From the NCBI GenBank assembly GCA_016717005.1, contig JADJUF010000001.1, forward strand, positions 372,001 through 436,000: a stretch of DNA of 64,000 nt. Direction: 5' to 3'. The notes under the pieces are model-generated. The model was not told the DNA's origin. It ran no database searches and was given only the letters and a program-made list of their open reading frames with translations. The DNA is from Myxococcales bacterium. Its GTDB lineage: Bacteria; Myxococcota_A; Polyangia; Haliangiales; Haliangiaceae. Below are positions 38,915 to 50,220 of this stretch, piece by piece (within the stretch, counting starts at the first letter, position 1; each line of letters opens with the position of its first letter). Position numbers and translations under genes: made by a program.

Positions 38915-39328
38915 TCATGGCTTCGCCTCGTCGGGCTTCCGCAGATAGAACGGGTAGACCAGGTTCTTGGCGTGGGTCTGCCCGATGATCAGGTAGTTGA
39001 TTCGGATGTCGAGCCGGTTGGGCTCGGCCGCGTTGGGCTCGGCCTTGACGGTCAGCTCCTCGATGCGCGGCTCGTACTTGTAGAGGGCTTCCTCGCAGAA
39101 GTACTCGGCGCGCGCCGAGGTGACGTAGTTGTTCGGCTCGAACATCAGGTCGTGGATGCGGCAGCCGAAGTCCTTGCGCTGCACGCGCTCGCCGGGCGCG
39201 GTGCCGAGGATGATGAAGATCGACTCGCGGACGTTCTCGTCGAGCGACGACGACGCGATGCCGCCGGTCAAGTTGATGGCGACCGGAAAGCGCCACCCCT
39301 TCCCGAGAAACGAGCGATCGTCGGACAT
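38915..39328 (-). CDS. gp25/gpW-like baseplate wedge protein
   Basis: The 137-aa protein starts at ATG 39328 after a GAGGGAACCTG leader with good ribosome-binding potential. It has the gp25 core: LGKGWRFPVAIN, ENVRESIFIILGTAPGERV and RKDFGCRIHDLMFEPNN, which includes the EPR-like sheath-initiating region. Family members nucleate the sheath at the baseplate. Gene order gp25-gpJ-gpI is that of phage P2 and known contractile injection systems. Confidence 0.92.
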   Translation of the reverse strand: MSDDRSFLGKGWRFPVAINLTGGIASSSLDENVRESIFIILGTAPGERVQRKDFGCRIHDLMFEPNNYVTSARAEYFCEEALYKYEPRIEELTVKAEPNAAEPNRLDIRINYLIIGQTHAKNLVYPFYLRKPDEAKP

Positions 39329-39425
39329 CAGGTTCCCTCAGCGAGGCCAGGCCCCGGCCATGTTTGGTTGGTGAGCGAGCGTGGCCTTGCGTCCCCCGCG
39401 CGGCCGGCTCGAGGAGGATTCGGAG

Positions 39426-39611
39426 CTACTGGGGCGCGAAGCGGCCCTGCAAGTACTTGCCGCACTTGCTGCACGAGATCTTGGTCGTGAAGTCGATCTC
39501 CTCGACCAGGAGCGGGCGGTGGTGGCAGTACGGGCACGACAGATCGTTCGGGCGCCCAGCCACGATCATGTCGAGCACGTCCTGCCACAGGATCAGGTCT
39601 TCCTCGTCCAC
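39426..39611 (-). CDS. Small zinc-ribbon protein
   Basis: I start this 61-aa protein at GTG 39611, because AAAGGA lies 6 bp upstream; an in-frame ATG at 39656 is an alternative. It has an acidic helical N-terminus (DEEDLILWQDVLDMIVAG) and a zinc ribbon with CPYCHHRP and CSKCGKYL. It has no membrane segment. It lies between the spike and gp25 genes. It may be an assembly factor; similar small ribbons accompany several genes in this locus. Function unknown. Confidence 0.75.
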   Translation of the reverse strand: MDEEDLILWQDVLDMIVAGRPNDLSCPYCHHRPLLVEEIDFTTKISCSKCGKYLQGRFAPQ

Positions 39612-39847
39612 CGGGGTTCCTTTCACGATCCGAACAGCTCCGATCGCGAGACACATCCTATGTAGTGGCGGCGCGCACGGTCAACGCATGCGCCGGTCTT
39701 TTGCGGTCGGAACCAGGCGGAAGAACATGGCAACGGCGCTGCCACGCCCCCGCCACACCCGTGACGGGTTTGCGCGCCGCGTCATGCGCGATCGCAGCAG
39801 CACCAGCCCCCGGGCGGCGGCGGCCGAGCGAACGCGTGGGGCGCGCG

Positions 39848-42800
39848 TCAGCTGGGCTTGATGTCGTCGCCGAGCGCCGTCGGATCGGTGACGCTGACCT
39901 CGGCGTCGACCGTGCCCTGGACGTCGGTCGCGCCGCCAGCCCGCTCGACCGCGGCGTCGGTCGCCCGATCGGTCGCGTCCTGCTGGCTCCGGATGCCGCG
40001 CGTGGACTCGTTCGAGTCGGCGACCACCGCCGCGCCGGTCGCGGCCGGCCGCGCCTGCGCGCCCTCCGCCGCCGAGACGCCGGCGTTGACCTCGGCCTTG
40101 CCGCCCTCGACGCGGGCACGGCCGTCGTCGACGCGCGCCTGAGCGTCGTCGACCGGCTTGGCCTGCGCGCGGACGCTGGCCTCGGTATCCGCCGCCGCGG
40201 ACGTCATCGGGGCGGCCTGCGCCTCGGCGTGCCCCTGGACGTCAGTGGCCGACCGGGCGGCCCCCTCGGCGCTGTCGGTCTCGGACTGGACCCGGCCGGT
40301 CGCGGCGTCGCGTGTCGCGGCGGCGTCGTCGATGCCCGTCGCGCCGCGGCCCGTGGCCTCGGCGGTCGTGCGCGCGTTCTGCGCGGCGGTCGCGTCTGGA
40401 GCACCGTCGACCGTCGACGACGCCACGCTGGCGTCGCCACTAGCGACGCGCCCAGCGGTGCCGCCGCCGGCGGCCCCGGACACATCACCCGAGGCCGCGG
40501 CCTGGGCCTGGCTGGTGTCGATCGACGAGCCGCTGCTGGCGCCCGCGGAGCCCGCGCCGCCCGCGCCCGCGGAGCCCGCGCCCGAGGCGCCCGACGACGC
40601 GCCCATGCTCCCCGACACCGAGGTCTCGCCCTTGCCGGGCTCGCGACCCGAGGCTGGGGCGCCGGCCGCAGGAGTATTCGAGGTCGATGCGCCTGCGCTA
40701 CCGCCAGCCGAAGCGCCCGCGCCCGACGTCGCGGGCGACGCGCTGCCACCGGCCGTCGTCGCCGCGCCGCCGCTGCTCGTCGAGGCGCTCGCGCCACCGG
40801 CCGCACCGCCGCTCGCGCCGCCGGCCGCACCGCCGCTCGCGCCACCGGCCGCTCCGCCGCTCGCGCCACCGGCCGCTCCGCCGCTCGCGCCACCGCTCGC
40901 GCCGCCGGCCGCTCCGCCAGAAGCGCTACCGCCAGCCGATGCCGAACCGCCGGCACCGCCGCTCGCGCCACCGGCTGCGCTACCGCCGGCACCGCCGCTC
41001 GCGCCACCTGCTGCGCTACCGCCAGCCGATGCCGAACCGCCGGCACCACCGCTCGCGCTACCGCCAGCCGAACCGCCGGCACCGCCGCTCGCGCTACCGC
41101 CAGCCGAACCGCCGGCACCGCCGCTCGCGCCACCGGCTGCGCTACCGCCGGCACCGCCGCTCGCGCCACCCGCTGCGCTCCCGCCAGCAGATGCCGAACC
41201 GCCGGCACCACCGCTCGCGCTACCGCCAGCCGAACCGCCGGCACCGCCGCTCGCGCCGCCGGCTGCGCTACCGCCAGCAGATGCCGAACCGCCGGCACCG
41301 CCGCTCGCGCCACCCGCTGCGCTACCGCCAGCAGAACCGCCGGCACCGCCGCTCGCGCCACCCGCTGCGCTACCGCCAGCGGATGCCGAACCGCCGGCAC
41401 CGCCGCTCGCGCTACCACCAGCAGATGCCGAACCGCCGGCACCGCCGCTCGCGCCGCCGGCTGCGCTACCGCCAGCCGATGCCGAACCGCCGGCACCGCC
41501 GCTCGCGCCACCCGCGGCGCTACCGCCAGCAGATGCCGAACCGCCGGCACCGCCGCTCGCGCCACCCGCGGCGCTACCGCCAGCAGATGCCGAACCGCCG
41601 GCACCGCCGCTCGCGCCACCCGCGGCGCTACCACCAGCAGATGCCGAACCGCCGGCACCGCCGCTCGCGCCACCCGCGGCGCTACCGCCAGCAGATGCCG
41701 AACCGCCGGCACCGCCGCTCGCGCCACCCGCGGCGCTACCGCCAGCAGATGCCGAACCGCCGGCACCGCCGCTCGCGCCGCCAGCGGCGCTACCGCCAGC
41801 CGATGCCGAACCGCCAGCGCTACCGCCTGCCGATGCCGAACCGCCAGCGCTACCGCCAGCCGATGCCGAACCGCCAGCGCCAGCCGATGCCGAACCGCCA
41901 GCCGCCAGCCGATGCCGAACCGCCAGCGCTGCCGCCAGCCGATGCCGAACCGCTACCCGATGCGCCCATCGGCTGCGACGGATCTGCGGCCTGGCTCGAC
42001 GGGGTCGAGCCAGGGCCCGAGGGATTCTGCGCGGCCTGATCGCGGCCAGCCGGAGAGCCAGCCGACGCCGGCTGCGCCGTGCTGGCGTCCGTCGGTCCCG
42101 CGGTGCCAGCCGAGGGCGCCCCAGCGCTCTCGCTCGCGTCGCTGCGCTGACCAGGCGTGCCTGACGTGGCAGCGCCCGAGCCGCTGCTAGCCCCGCCGCT
42201 CTCGGGGCTGCCGCCCGCGCCGCCGCTGCCCGCGCCGCCGCTGCCGCCGGCGCCGCCCGAACCGCCGCTGCCGCCGGCGCCGCCCGAACCGCCGCTGCCG
42301 CCGGCGCCGCCCGAACCGCCGCCGCCACCGCCACCGCCCTGGCTCTTGACCTGATCCTTGGCCTGGTTGCCGCTCTGACCCGACCCCGCCGAGCCGCCGA
42401 GGCCGCCCTTCGCCGAGGCGCCGGCCATCTGCATCGTGACCTTCGAGCCGATCGTCATCGTCGCGTCGGCCTTCATGTTGATCGCGCCGCTGGTCGCGAC
42501 CGTCATCACGCCCGTGGCCTCGGCTTTGATCCCGCCGGTCTTGGACGTCATCTTGACGTTCTTGCCGTGGATGACGATGTTCCCCGACGAGGACTTGATC
42601 GTGATGTCCTTGGACGACTCGATCGAGACCGTCTTCTCCTTGGTGTCGAGGACGACCTTGTTCTTCTTGGTCGAGTCGACCACCGTGACCTTCTCGGCAC
42701 CCTCGGTGTCGTCGAAGATGATCCGGTGCCCCGACTTCGACTTGATGACCTTGACCTCGTTCTTGCCGTTGGCGTTGGTCTCGGGCGGGGGCTCGTTCTT

Positions 42801-43088
42801 GTTCCACAGCGAGCCGATCACGATCGGCCGCTCGACGTCGCCGTGCTCGAACACGATCAGGACCTGGTCGTCCTTCTCGGGCAGGAAGTACGTGCCCCGA
42901 TCGGGGCCCGCCATCGGCACCGCGATCCGCGCCCAGTAGGTCTTCTCGTCGCCGGGCAGCCACGGGTACTTGACCTTGACCCGGAACGGCTGGCCGTCGT
43001 CCTTGTTGTCGACGACGACGGCGAGGTAGACGCCCCGAAGCTTGTCGGCGCGCTCGGCAGCGTTGGAGGGTCGGTCGGGCTTGATCAC
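39848..43088 (-). CDS. gp5-like spike protein 2 with very long Gly/Ala/Ser repeat tail, frame broken at about 41901
   Basis: The gene starts at GTG 43088. The first 215 residues form a gp5/VgrG-like OB-fold (VDNKDDGQPFRVKVKYPWL, YFLPEKDDQVLIVFEHGDVE) and a beta-helix of short repeats (KDITIKSSSGNIVIHGKNV). Then come Gly/Ser/Pro linkers and, below 41950, tandem repeats with units like GGSAAGGASGGAGGSASA. Around 41886-41910 one 25-bp unit replaces a 30-bp one, so the frame reaches a stop at 41850 (412 aa). With that unit repaired, the frame stays open to 39848, giving about 1081 aa with a distinct C-terminus (about the last 160 residues, STRGIRSQQDATDRATD and polar helical). Phase variation or an assembly error are both possible. 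Confidence 0.8.
40780..41940 (-). repeat. Tandem repeat tract encoding Gly/Ala/Ser repeats
   Basis: More than ten contiguous units of about 54 bp (18 codons), plus shorter 24- to 30-bp derivatives, lie in the spike 2 gene. They differ by a few bases and by whole in-frame deletions. One 25-bp unit near 41886-41910 is out of frame. There are no spacers, so it is not a CRISPR. Such tracts are prone to slipped-strand length change and to assembly collapse. Confidence 0.9.
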
Positions 43089-43098
43089 GGTCGCACGC

Positions 43099-43818
43099 TC
43101 ATCCGATGTTGACGGTCGCGCCTTCGTACTTGCTGGCGCCCGACGAGGCAGACGTGACGGACGCGCCCTTCAGATCCAGGGTCGTGGCCGAGTTGATGTC
43201 GAGCTTGTCGTCGGCCGAGATCTCGACGTTGATCCCCTCGATGGTCAGCTTGCCCGAGGGACACAAGATCTTCAGGTTGCCGGTCATCGAGCCGGCCGCG
43301 ACGCCCTTGTCGCCCGCCCCCTGAGGCTTGGGCATGTCGTGGCCGTTGGGGCCGCCGCCGCCCTTGGCGAAGTTGCCGACCGACAGCTGCAGCGCGTCGG
43401 TCTTGTCGCGGAACGTGACCTTGGGCTTGTCGCTGTCGTCGAGCAGCATCCGGTGGCCGCACCGGCTCTTGTAGCCGCGGAACTCGTTCTTGCCGTCGGT
43501 GACCGGCTCGGGCGGCGTGTCGGTCTTGCTCCAGATGCCGCCGAGCACGACCGGCTGGCGGACGTCGCCGGCGACGAACATCACCGCGACGACGTCGTCG
43601 ACGTCGGGGATCATCCACCAGCCGAACTTGTTGCCGCACATCGGCGTCGCGATCTGGGCCCAGTGGGCCTGATCTTGATCGCCGTGATCGAGCCAGGGGA
43701 AGCGGACCTTGATGCGCCCGAGCTTGAGCTCGTCGTCCTTGTTCTGACAGACGATGCCGAAGTAGACCCCGGTCAGGGTCATGTCGCTCGCCCAGGCGCG
43801 ATCGAGGCCGGCGCGCAT
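43099..43818 (-). CDS. gp5-like spike protein 1 (OB-fold and beta-helix)
   Basis: The 239-aa protein starts at ATG 43818, 2 bp after the hub gene stop; the frame is open upstream but unrelated there. It has the gp5 OB-fold (YFGIVCQNKDDELKLGRIKV, WWMIPDVDDVVAVMFVAGDV, PVVLGGIWSKTD) and a short beta-helical C-terminus (LDINSATTLDLKGASVTS). It would form a trimeric needle on the gp27-like hub. Usual eCIS loci code one fused or one separate gp5; here a second gp5 follows 10 bp downstream. Confidence 0.9.
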   Translation of the reverse strand: MRAGLDRAWASDMTLTGVYFGIVCQNKDDELKLGRIKVRFPWLDHGDQDQAHWAQIATPMCGNKFGWWMIPDVDDVVAVMFVAGDVRQPVVLGGIWSKTDTPPEPVTDGKNEFRGYKSRCGHRMLLDDSDKPKVTFRDKTDALQLSVGNFAKGGGGPNGHDMPKPQGAGDKGVAAGSMTGNLKILCPSGKLTIEGINVEISADDKLDINSATTLDLKGASVTSASSGASKYEGATVNIG

Positions 43819-43820
43819 GG

Positions 43821-44926
<1,106 letters not shown>

Positions 44927-44930
<4 letters not shown>

Positions 44931-45436
44931 GTCGCGCCCCCGGTACCACCCGCGCTCGTGCCGCCGGCGGCCTTCTTCTTGGGTGCGGTCGCGCGCGACG
45001 CCTCCTTGAACTTGACCGAGCAGGTGCACCGGCACGGCACCCCGTTGGGGAGGAACATCGTGTACTTGGTCGACACCGACTCGATCACGCCCTCGAACGC
45101 CGGCAGGCCCGCGCCCCAGATGACCTTGACCCGGGTCGGGCGGCGCCGGTCCTCAGCGCCCGTGGGCTCCATGACCTTGGCGAAGTCGAGGAGCTGCTCG
45201 ACGTACTTGGTGTGGACGTTGCCGCCGGTCTCGAACTCGTCGAAGAACAGCTCGAAGGACATCGAGCGGCCCTCGGCCGAGGTGAACTGCAGCTCCGGCT
45301 GATCACCCGACGAGGTCGGCGACTTCTGCCAGGGCACCGACTTGTCGATCCCAAGTTCCTTGGGGTTGTACTGGGCCTTGACCACGCCCCCGAGGTCGAG
45401 ACCGATGATCGAGAGCTTCTGGAGTGTTTGGCTCAT
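44927..45436 (-). CDS. CIS_tube-domain protein (Afp7 / gpU-like tube-baseplate connector)
   Basis: The 169-aa protein starts at ATG 45436, overlapping the giant gene's stop (ATGA). It has the N-terminal CIS_tube domain of Afp7-like proteins: VVKAQYNPKELGIDKSVPWQ, FTSAEGRSMSFELFFDEFE, then VIWGAGLPAFEGVIESVSTK and FLPNGVPCRCTCSVKFKEA. The C-terminal LysM domain usually present is missing; instead there is a short KKK/Gly tail. In the particle it links the inner tube to the baseplate hub. Confidence 0.9.
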
Positions 45437-48400
45437 TGGGAATCTCCGCTGCGCTGGCGAGCGATGTCGAGGAGGTGCATCACTTCGTGGAAGACCTCGA
45501 GGGCGAGCTTGTCGACGTCGGGCTTGTCGACCGCACCTTGCTTGCCGCCGGCCCCGCCGGGCGCGGCGCTGCCGCCGCTCGACGAAGCACCCCGGGTGGC
45601 GGCCGCGACCTGCTGCTGCGGCATCGCCGTGACGAGCACCATCTGCGCGAGGCTCATGCCCCCGCGATCGTCCCCGCCGCTGCTGAACATCTTCTGGGCG
45701 GCCGACTCGAACCACCCCGGGATCTCGGGCTCACCGCCGCCGTACTGGGTGAACGTGCGACCGGGACGAACGCCGGCGAAGCCAGGGGCCGGCCGCGCCG
45801 CTGGGGCCGCGGCGGTGTCGACGTAGACCGGCGCGGCCGCGGCGCCGCGGGCCGCCGCGGCGGACTCGGGCGCGGCCGGCGCGTCGCCGTGGCGCCCCAC
45901 CGCCCGGACCTCGGCCATCGACGGGGACACGAACGAGCCGAGCGCCTCCCCGGCGCGCGCCGCCAGGCCGGCCAGCCCGGGCCGCGCGTCGGCGGCGAAG
46001 ACGTCGCTCCCGGCGTCGCGCCCGGCGACCGGCGAGACCAGGTCGAGGTCACCGCGATAGACGTCGGGCAGCATCGACCACGTGGCCGCGGCGGCCTCGC
46101 GCGTCGACAGCCCCGCGCTCGAGCCTGCGAACAGCGACATCGCGCGCGCGGCGCGCGCGGCCGGCGACAGCGACTGCCCCTCGGCCGACCGCGCCAGCGC
46201 GATGTAGACCGACTCGAAGCGCTGACGGATCGAGGCGGGCACGGCCATGGCGGCCGACGCCTCGACGGCGTCATCAGCGACCCGCGCGGGGTCGACGCGC
46301 CCGGCGTCCCCGGTCGGAACGCCGACCGGGCTGCCGGCCTGGGTGACGAAGCTCGCGGCGCCGAGCGGCCCCTGGAGGACGTTGGTCATCGCGCCGGCGC
46401 GACCGCCCGCCATCGGCAGGGCCGCGTCGTCGTCGCGATCCGCGCCCCGCGCGGCGCCGGGGAACGCGGTGACCCAGGTGCCGAGCTCGGCCACGGCCTG
46501 CGCGGCCAGCAGCTCGAGCGCGACGACGGGGAGGCCAGCGGCGCCGTCGGGCGACAACGCCCGCAGCCCGAGGGCGGCGATCGCGCCGGGCGGCCACAGG
46601 AACGCGCCACGCGGGAGGCGCGAGGGCCCCGCAGGCATCGCCGCACCGAACGGCGCCATGGCGGCGGTCCAGGGATCGAGCGCGGCGGCGCGATCCGCCG
46701 CGGCGCGTTCCGCGGCCGTGCCCTGAGCGACGGCCGTCGGCGACGCGACGGCGGCGACATCGGGCGTCATCGCAGCCGCCGACTGGAGTTCGGGGCTGGT
46801 AGCCGGCGACGGCGCCGCGCCGGTGACGAAGGGCCCGGGCGTCCCGGGAGCCGGCGCACCCGGTTCCTGACCGACGGAGCGCTGGGCGCGCGCGGTGCCA
46901 GCGGCGCCCGCGCGCGTGGCCGCGGGGGCGGCCTGGAACGCGCGCAGGAGCGTGAGATCGAGGTGCGTCGCCATCGCCGCCATCGACGTCGGCCCCGCGG
47001 AGGCGAGGCGCATGGCCTCGGCCGCGGCGCCGGCCGACAGGCCGTAGACCTTCGCGGCCAGGATCAGCTCGGGCGTGACGAAGTCGAACGCCAGGTTGGC
47101 GGCGGTGCGCTCTTCGTTGACCGACCACGCGAGGGCGGCCTCGGCCAGGCTGCCCGGCCGACCACCCGCCGACGCGATCGACGCGCCGTGCGGCGCAGCG
47201 CCGGCAGCGGCGCCGGCCGCGTAGGTGTACGGCGCGCCGTCGGCGAAGGTCGCCGCCGAGCTGCGCGCCTGGGCGGTCGCGAACGGCGCCGGGATGCCGG
47301 TGGCCACGCCGCCGAGGGTCGCGAGCTGGCTGGGCCCGTGGGCCGGGACCGCGACGCTGCCCGAGATGAGCGGCGCGTGCGCCGCGCTGGCGAGCGGCAC
47401 CGACGACGACGTCGGGGCGGCCAGCATCGCCGAGCGCAGCGCGACCAGCTCGGCCTCGAGCACGCGCGGGGACGACGCCGAACCGGCCGAGGCAGCGACC
47501 TCCGCCGACGACGTGCCAGGGGCCGACGCCGCCGTGAACGCAGCCAGCGCGGCCGCGGGGCTCGCGCCGGCGGCGATCGCCGCGACCACGTCCGCAGGCA
47601 GCGCCGCGAGCGTCGCCGGGTCGAGGGTCGCCGAGCCGAGCGGCGCTGGGGAGAGCGGCGGGTCGAGCGGCGCAGCGGCGCGGGCCGGCGAACCAGCGAT
47701 CGCAGCCTGAGCCGCGACCTCGTGCCGGGCGCGACCGCGGGGCTCGAGGGAGGTGACGAACGGGGTCGACGGCGCAGCGCCAGCGAGCCGGAGCGCCTGG
47801 GGCGCGAGCGCGAGATCGCGCAGGGTCCACGACGACATGGCGGCGGAGGTCGGCGCCTCGGCGCCGGCTCGCGACAGCGCCGCGAGGCTGGGCGCCGTCG
47901 CGAGGACGCCGACGGGCGCGGCCGACCGGGCCACCAGGCCGCCGAGGTAGGCCCCCGCGAGCCCGCCGCCCTGGAGCGCGCGCGGATCGAAGATGGGGGC
48001 GGACGGCAGCGGCAGCACCGCGGCCAGCGCGGGCGCCATCGGCGACGAGGCGAGCCCCGGCGCCAGGCCGGCGTCGGGCGCGCTCGGCGCCGACACGGCG
48101 ACCAGATCGGCCACCGACGCACGCCGCCCAGCGGACAGCAGCATGTCGACCGGCGCGGACACCGACGGCGACGCGAAGCTCGCCGCCGCCTGCGCGGCCG
48201 CGGCGGTCGTGCCCAGCTCGGCGGCGCGCGCCTCGGCGGCGCGGACCTCGGCGGCGCGGACCTCGGCGGCGCGAGCGCCAGCGGGCGTCGCGACATCGCG
48301 GCGCGTGGGCGTCGCGCCCGCCGCGGCGATCGCGGCGAAGATCGCGTCGGGCACGGCCTCGCCGTCGTCGATGCGCAGCGGCGCGGGGCGACCGTCAGGC

Positions 48401-50193
48401 CGCGTCGACGGCGCCACCGGCGCCATGGACGGCGCACGATCGGCGAGCGGCGCGAACTGCGTGGCGTGCGCGACCTGAGCGCGCTGGACCGTCGCCGCGA
48501 TCGACGACGACGCGAGCTGCGGGTGGACGTAGACCACCTCGGGCGAGCCGACGGCGAGCTGCCGCAGCGTCGGGGCGCCGAACTCGGTGGCGCTCTCGAA
48601 CGCCGACATCGCCAGCGGCGAGGCGCCGGAGAACCGCGCGAGCCAGCGATCGCTCCACGACAGGTGGTCGATGGCGCGCGCGGGCGAGGCCGCCACCGAC
48701 GCGAGCGCGCCGACCGACGGCGACGCCCACACCGGCGTGAACGAAGGCGGCGTCATCGCGGTGGCGCCCGTGGCGCCAGGCGACGAAGCGCCCGGGACGA
48801 AGCCATGGGCCGGGTCGCGCGGCGACGCCAGCGCCGCGTCGGCGCCGCCGTCTCGAACCTGCGCCATCGGCCGCGCCACCGACTGGACGGCGGCGAGCGA
48901 CTGCACCAGGCCGCCGAGGCCAGCCGGCATCGCCACCCGGGGACCAGCGATCGGCGCGAAGTTCGCGCTCGACGCGAAGGTCGCCGCGGCGGCGCCCGGC
49001 GAGGCCGAGGACTCGGTCGAGGAGCTCACGCCATCGGCGCTGGCGACCGACGGCGCGCCCACCGAGGGAGCCGTGGTGGCAGCGGCGGCCGACGACGTCG
49101 CGCGCTGGTCCTGTCGGGCCGCGAGGGCGCCGAGGAGCAGCTCGACGGTGCGCAGCGCGCTCGACGCGGCCGGCGACGAATGCGCCGCGCCCGCGAGGCG
49201 CTCCTCGCTCGTGGACAGCGACGACGCGCTCGTGGACAGCGACGACGCGCCCGTGGACTGCGACGACGCGTCGGTCGAGGCGAACGACTCCGACGAGGAG
49301 CTCGCCGGGGAGCTCGCGTCCGCGCGAGGCGCGTCCGCGCTGGCCGCGGTCGCGGTGAACGTGGCCGGGGCCCCGGCGGGGGACCCATCCGCGACCGGCG
49401 CGCGCAGATCATCGACGCGCGACTCGATGCGCGCGATCGACTGGCGCGCGGCCTCGACGGCGGTCGGGGCGACGCCCATCGCCGGCGCCATGAAGCTCGA
49501 GCGCGCGGCCGCGGCGGCGGACGGCGAGAACGCCTCGCCCGACGCCAGCCCGCGCGGCGTCACCATCGACAGCCCCGACCAGATCGGCGAGCGCTCGGCG
49601 ATCCCCGGCAGCCCGGCGCTGGTGACCGACTGCATCGCGCCGGCCATGACCTCGGCGGCGGACGCCGTCGCGAAGTCCACCATCGGCGACCACGCCCGGA
49701 GGCCCACCGCAGGATCCCCGCCGCTCATCGACGGCGCGACCGCCGCCATGGCGTCGGCCGACAGGACCGGCATCGCGATCCCGGCCCAGCCGGACTCACC
49801 GGTCGGGGTGACGAACGTCCCGCGCGTGGTCATCGCGCCGCGCCGCGGCGTGGCCTCGAGCCCCTGCCGCGCGGCCGCCATCCAGTCGAGCTCGTCCTGG
49901 AACCACGGCCGCGGGAACAGCCACGATACGTGCGGGGCCGAGCGCTCGCTGGCCGTGCCTGCGTACGCCCCGAACAGGTGCGACATGCGCGGCCCGCTCG
50001 ACGCCTGCATCCACGGCGAGGCGACGCGGTCGGCGAACGCCAACGACCGCATGCCGCTGGCCCGCCGGGCGCTGTCGCCCTCGGGCGCCCAGCGCTCCGC
50101 GTGCCGCTCGCTCGTGTGCAGCGCCGAGCGCGACGCGGCCCCGTCGAAGACGGGGCCCGACAGGGCGGCGGTGAGAGCGCGGGTCTCGGTCAT
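45433..50193 (-). CDS. Giant Ala/Ser/Pro-rich protein, candidate tape measure
   Basis: The 1586-aa protein starts at ATG 50193 and is one of the longest open frames in the window. It is very rich in Ala, Ser, Pro and Val with no transmembrane helix. Weak internal repeats include ASSLSTSASSLSTSE (near 325) and AAEVRAAEVRAAEARAAE (near 640). The last 25 residues (ALEVFHEVMHLLDIARQR) hold an HEVMH that fits HEXXH, but it is too close to the end to form a known zincin fold. In phage P2 order (tube, E/E', tape measure, U, D) this gene has the tape-measure position. Known tape measures are more helical, so a cap, sheath-lining or cargo role cannot be excluded. No family recognised. Confidence 0.75.
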   Translation of the reverse strand: MTETRALTAALSGPVFDGAASRSALHTSERHAERWAPEGDSARRASGMRSLAFADRVASPWMQASSGPRMSHLFGAYAGTASERSAPHVSWLFPRPWFQDELDWMAAARQGLEATPRRGAMTTRGTFVTPTGESGWAGIAMPVLSADAMAAVAPSMSGGDPAVGLRAWSPMVDFATASAAEVMAGAMQSVTSAGLPGIAERSPIWSGLSMVTPRGLASGEAFSPSAAAAARSSFMAPAMGVAPTAVEAARQSIARIESRVDDLRAPVADGSPAGAPATFTATAASADAPRADASSPASSSSESFASTDASSQSTGASSLSTSASSLSTSEERLAGAAHSSPAASSALRTVELLLGALAARQDQRATSSAAAATTAPSVGAPSVASADGVSSSTESSASPGAAAATFASSANFAPIAGPRVAMPAGLGGLVQSLAAVQSVARPMAQVRDGGADAALASPRDPAHGFVPGASSPGATGATAMTPPSFTPVWASPSVGALASVAASPARAIDHLSWSDRWLARFSGASPLAMSAFESATEFGAPTLRQLAVGSPEVVYVHPQLASSSIAATVQRAQVAHATQFAPLADRAPSMAPVAPSTRPDGRPAPLRIDDGEAVPDAIFAAIAAAGATPTRRDVATPAGARAAEVRAAEVRAAEARAAELGTTAAAAQAAASFASPSVSAPVDMLLSAGRRASVADLVAVSAPSAPDAGLAPGLASSPMAPALAAVLPLPSAPIFDPRALQGGGLAGAYLGGLVARSAAPVGVLATAPSLAALSRAGAEAPTSAAMSSWTLRDLALAPQALRLAGAAPSTPFVTSLEPRGRARHEVAAQAAIAGSPARAAAPLDPPLSPAPLGSATLDPATLAALPADVVAAIAAGASPAAALAAFTAASAPGTSSAEVAASAGSASSPRVLEAELVALRSAMLAAPTSSSVPLASAAHAPLISGSVAVPAHGPSQLATLGGVATGIPAPFATAQARSSAATFADGAPYTYAAGAAAGAAPHGASIASAGGRPGSLAEAALAWSVNEERTAANLAFDFVTPELILAAKVYGLSAGAAAEAMRLASAGPTSMAAMATHLDLTLLRAFQAAPAATRAGAAGTARAQRSVGQEPGAPAPGTPGPFVTGAAPSPATSPELQSAAAMTPDVAAVASPTAVAQGTAAERAAADRAAALDPWTAAMAPFGAAMPAGPSRLPRGAFLWPPGAIAALGLRALSPDGAAGLPVVALELLAAQAVAELGTWVTAFPGAARGADRDDDAALPMAGGRAGAMTNVLQGPLGAASFVTQAGSPVGVPTGDAGRVDPARVADDAVEASAAMAVPASIRQRFESVYIALARSAEGQSLSPAARAARAMSLFAGSSAGLSTREAAAATWSMLPDVYRGDLDLVSPVAGRDAGSDVFAADARPGLAGLAARAGEALGSFVSPSMAEVRAVGRHGDAPAAPESAAAARGAAAAPVYVDTAAAPAARPAPGFAGVRPGRTFTQYGGGEPEIPGWFESAAQKMFSSGGDDRGGMSLAQMVLVTAMPQQQVAAATRGASSSGGSAAPGGAGGKQGAVDKPDVDKLALEVFHEVMHLLDIARQRSGDSQ

Positions 50194-50220
50194 GCGGATT
50201 CTCCGTGTACAGGCTGCGGA

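Noticed and set aside
40780..41940. CRISPR-like direct repeats
   Set aside because: The units are contiguous, vary in length, have no unique spacers and code for protein.
39665..42190. Plus-strand Ala/Arg/Thr and Pro/Ala frames across the repeat tract
   Set aside because: The tandem repeat is open in several frames. Only the minus-strand frames join a gp5 domain and a non-repeat C-terminus.
45433..45510. Metalloprotease call from HEVMH at the end of the giant protein
   Set aside because: Only about 13 residues follow the motif, no downstream metal ligand or zincin fold is visible.
50123..50193. Prophage interpretation of the phage-tail genes
   Set aside because: No capsid, portal, terminase, integrase, lysis genes or attachment sites; DUF4157, DUF4255 and two sheaths fit an eCIS.
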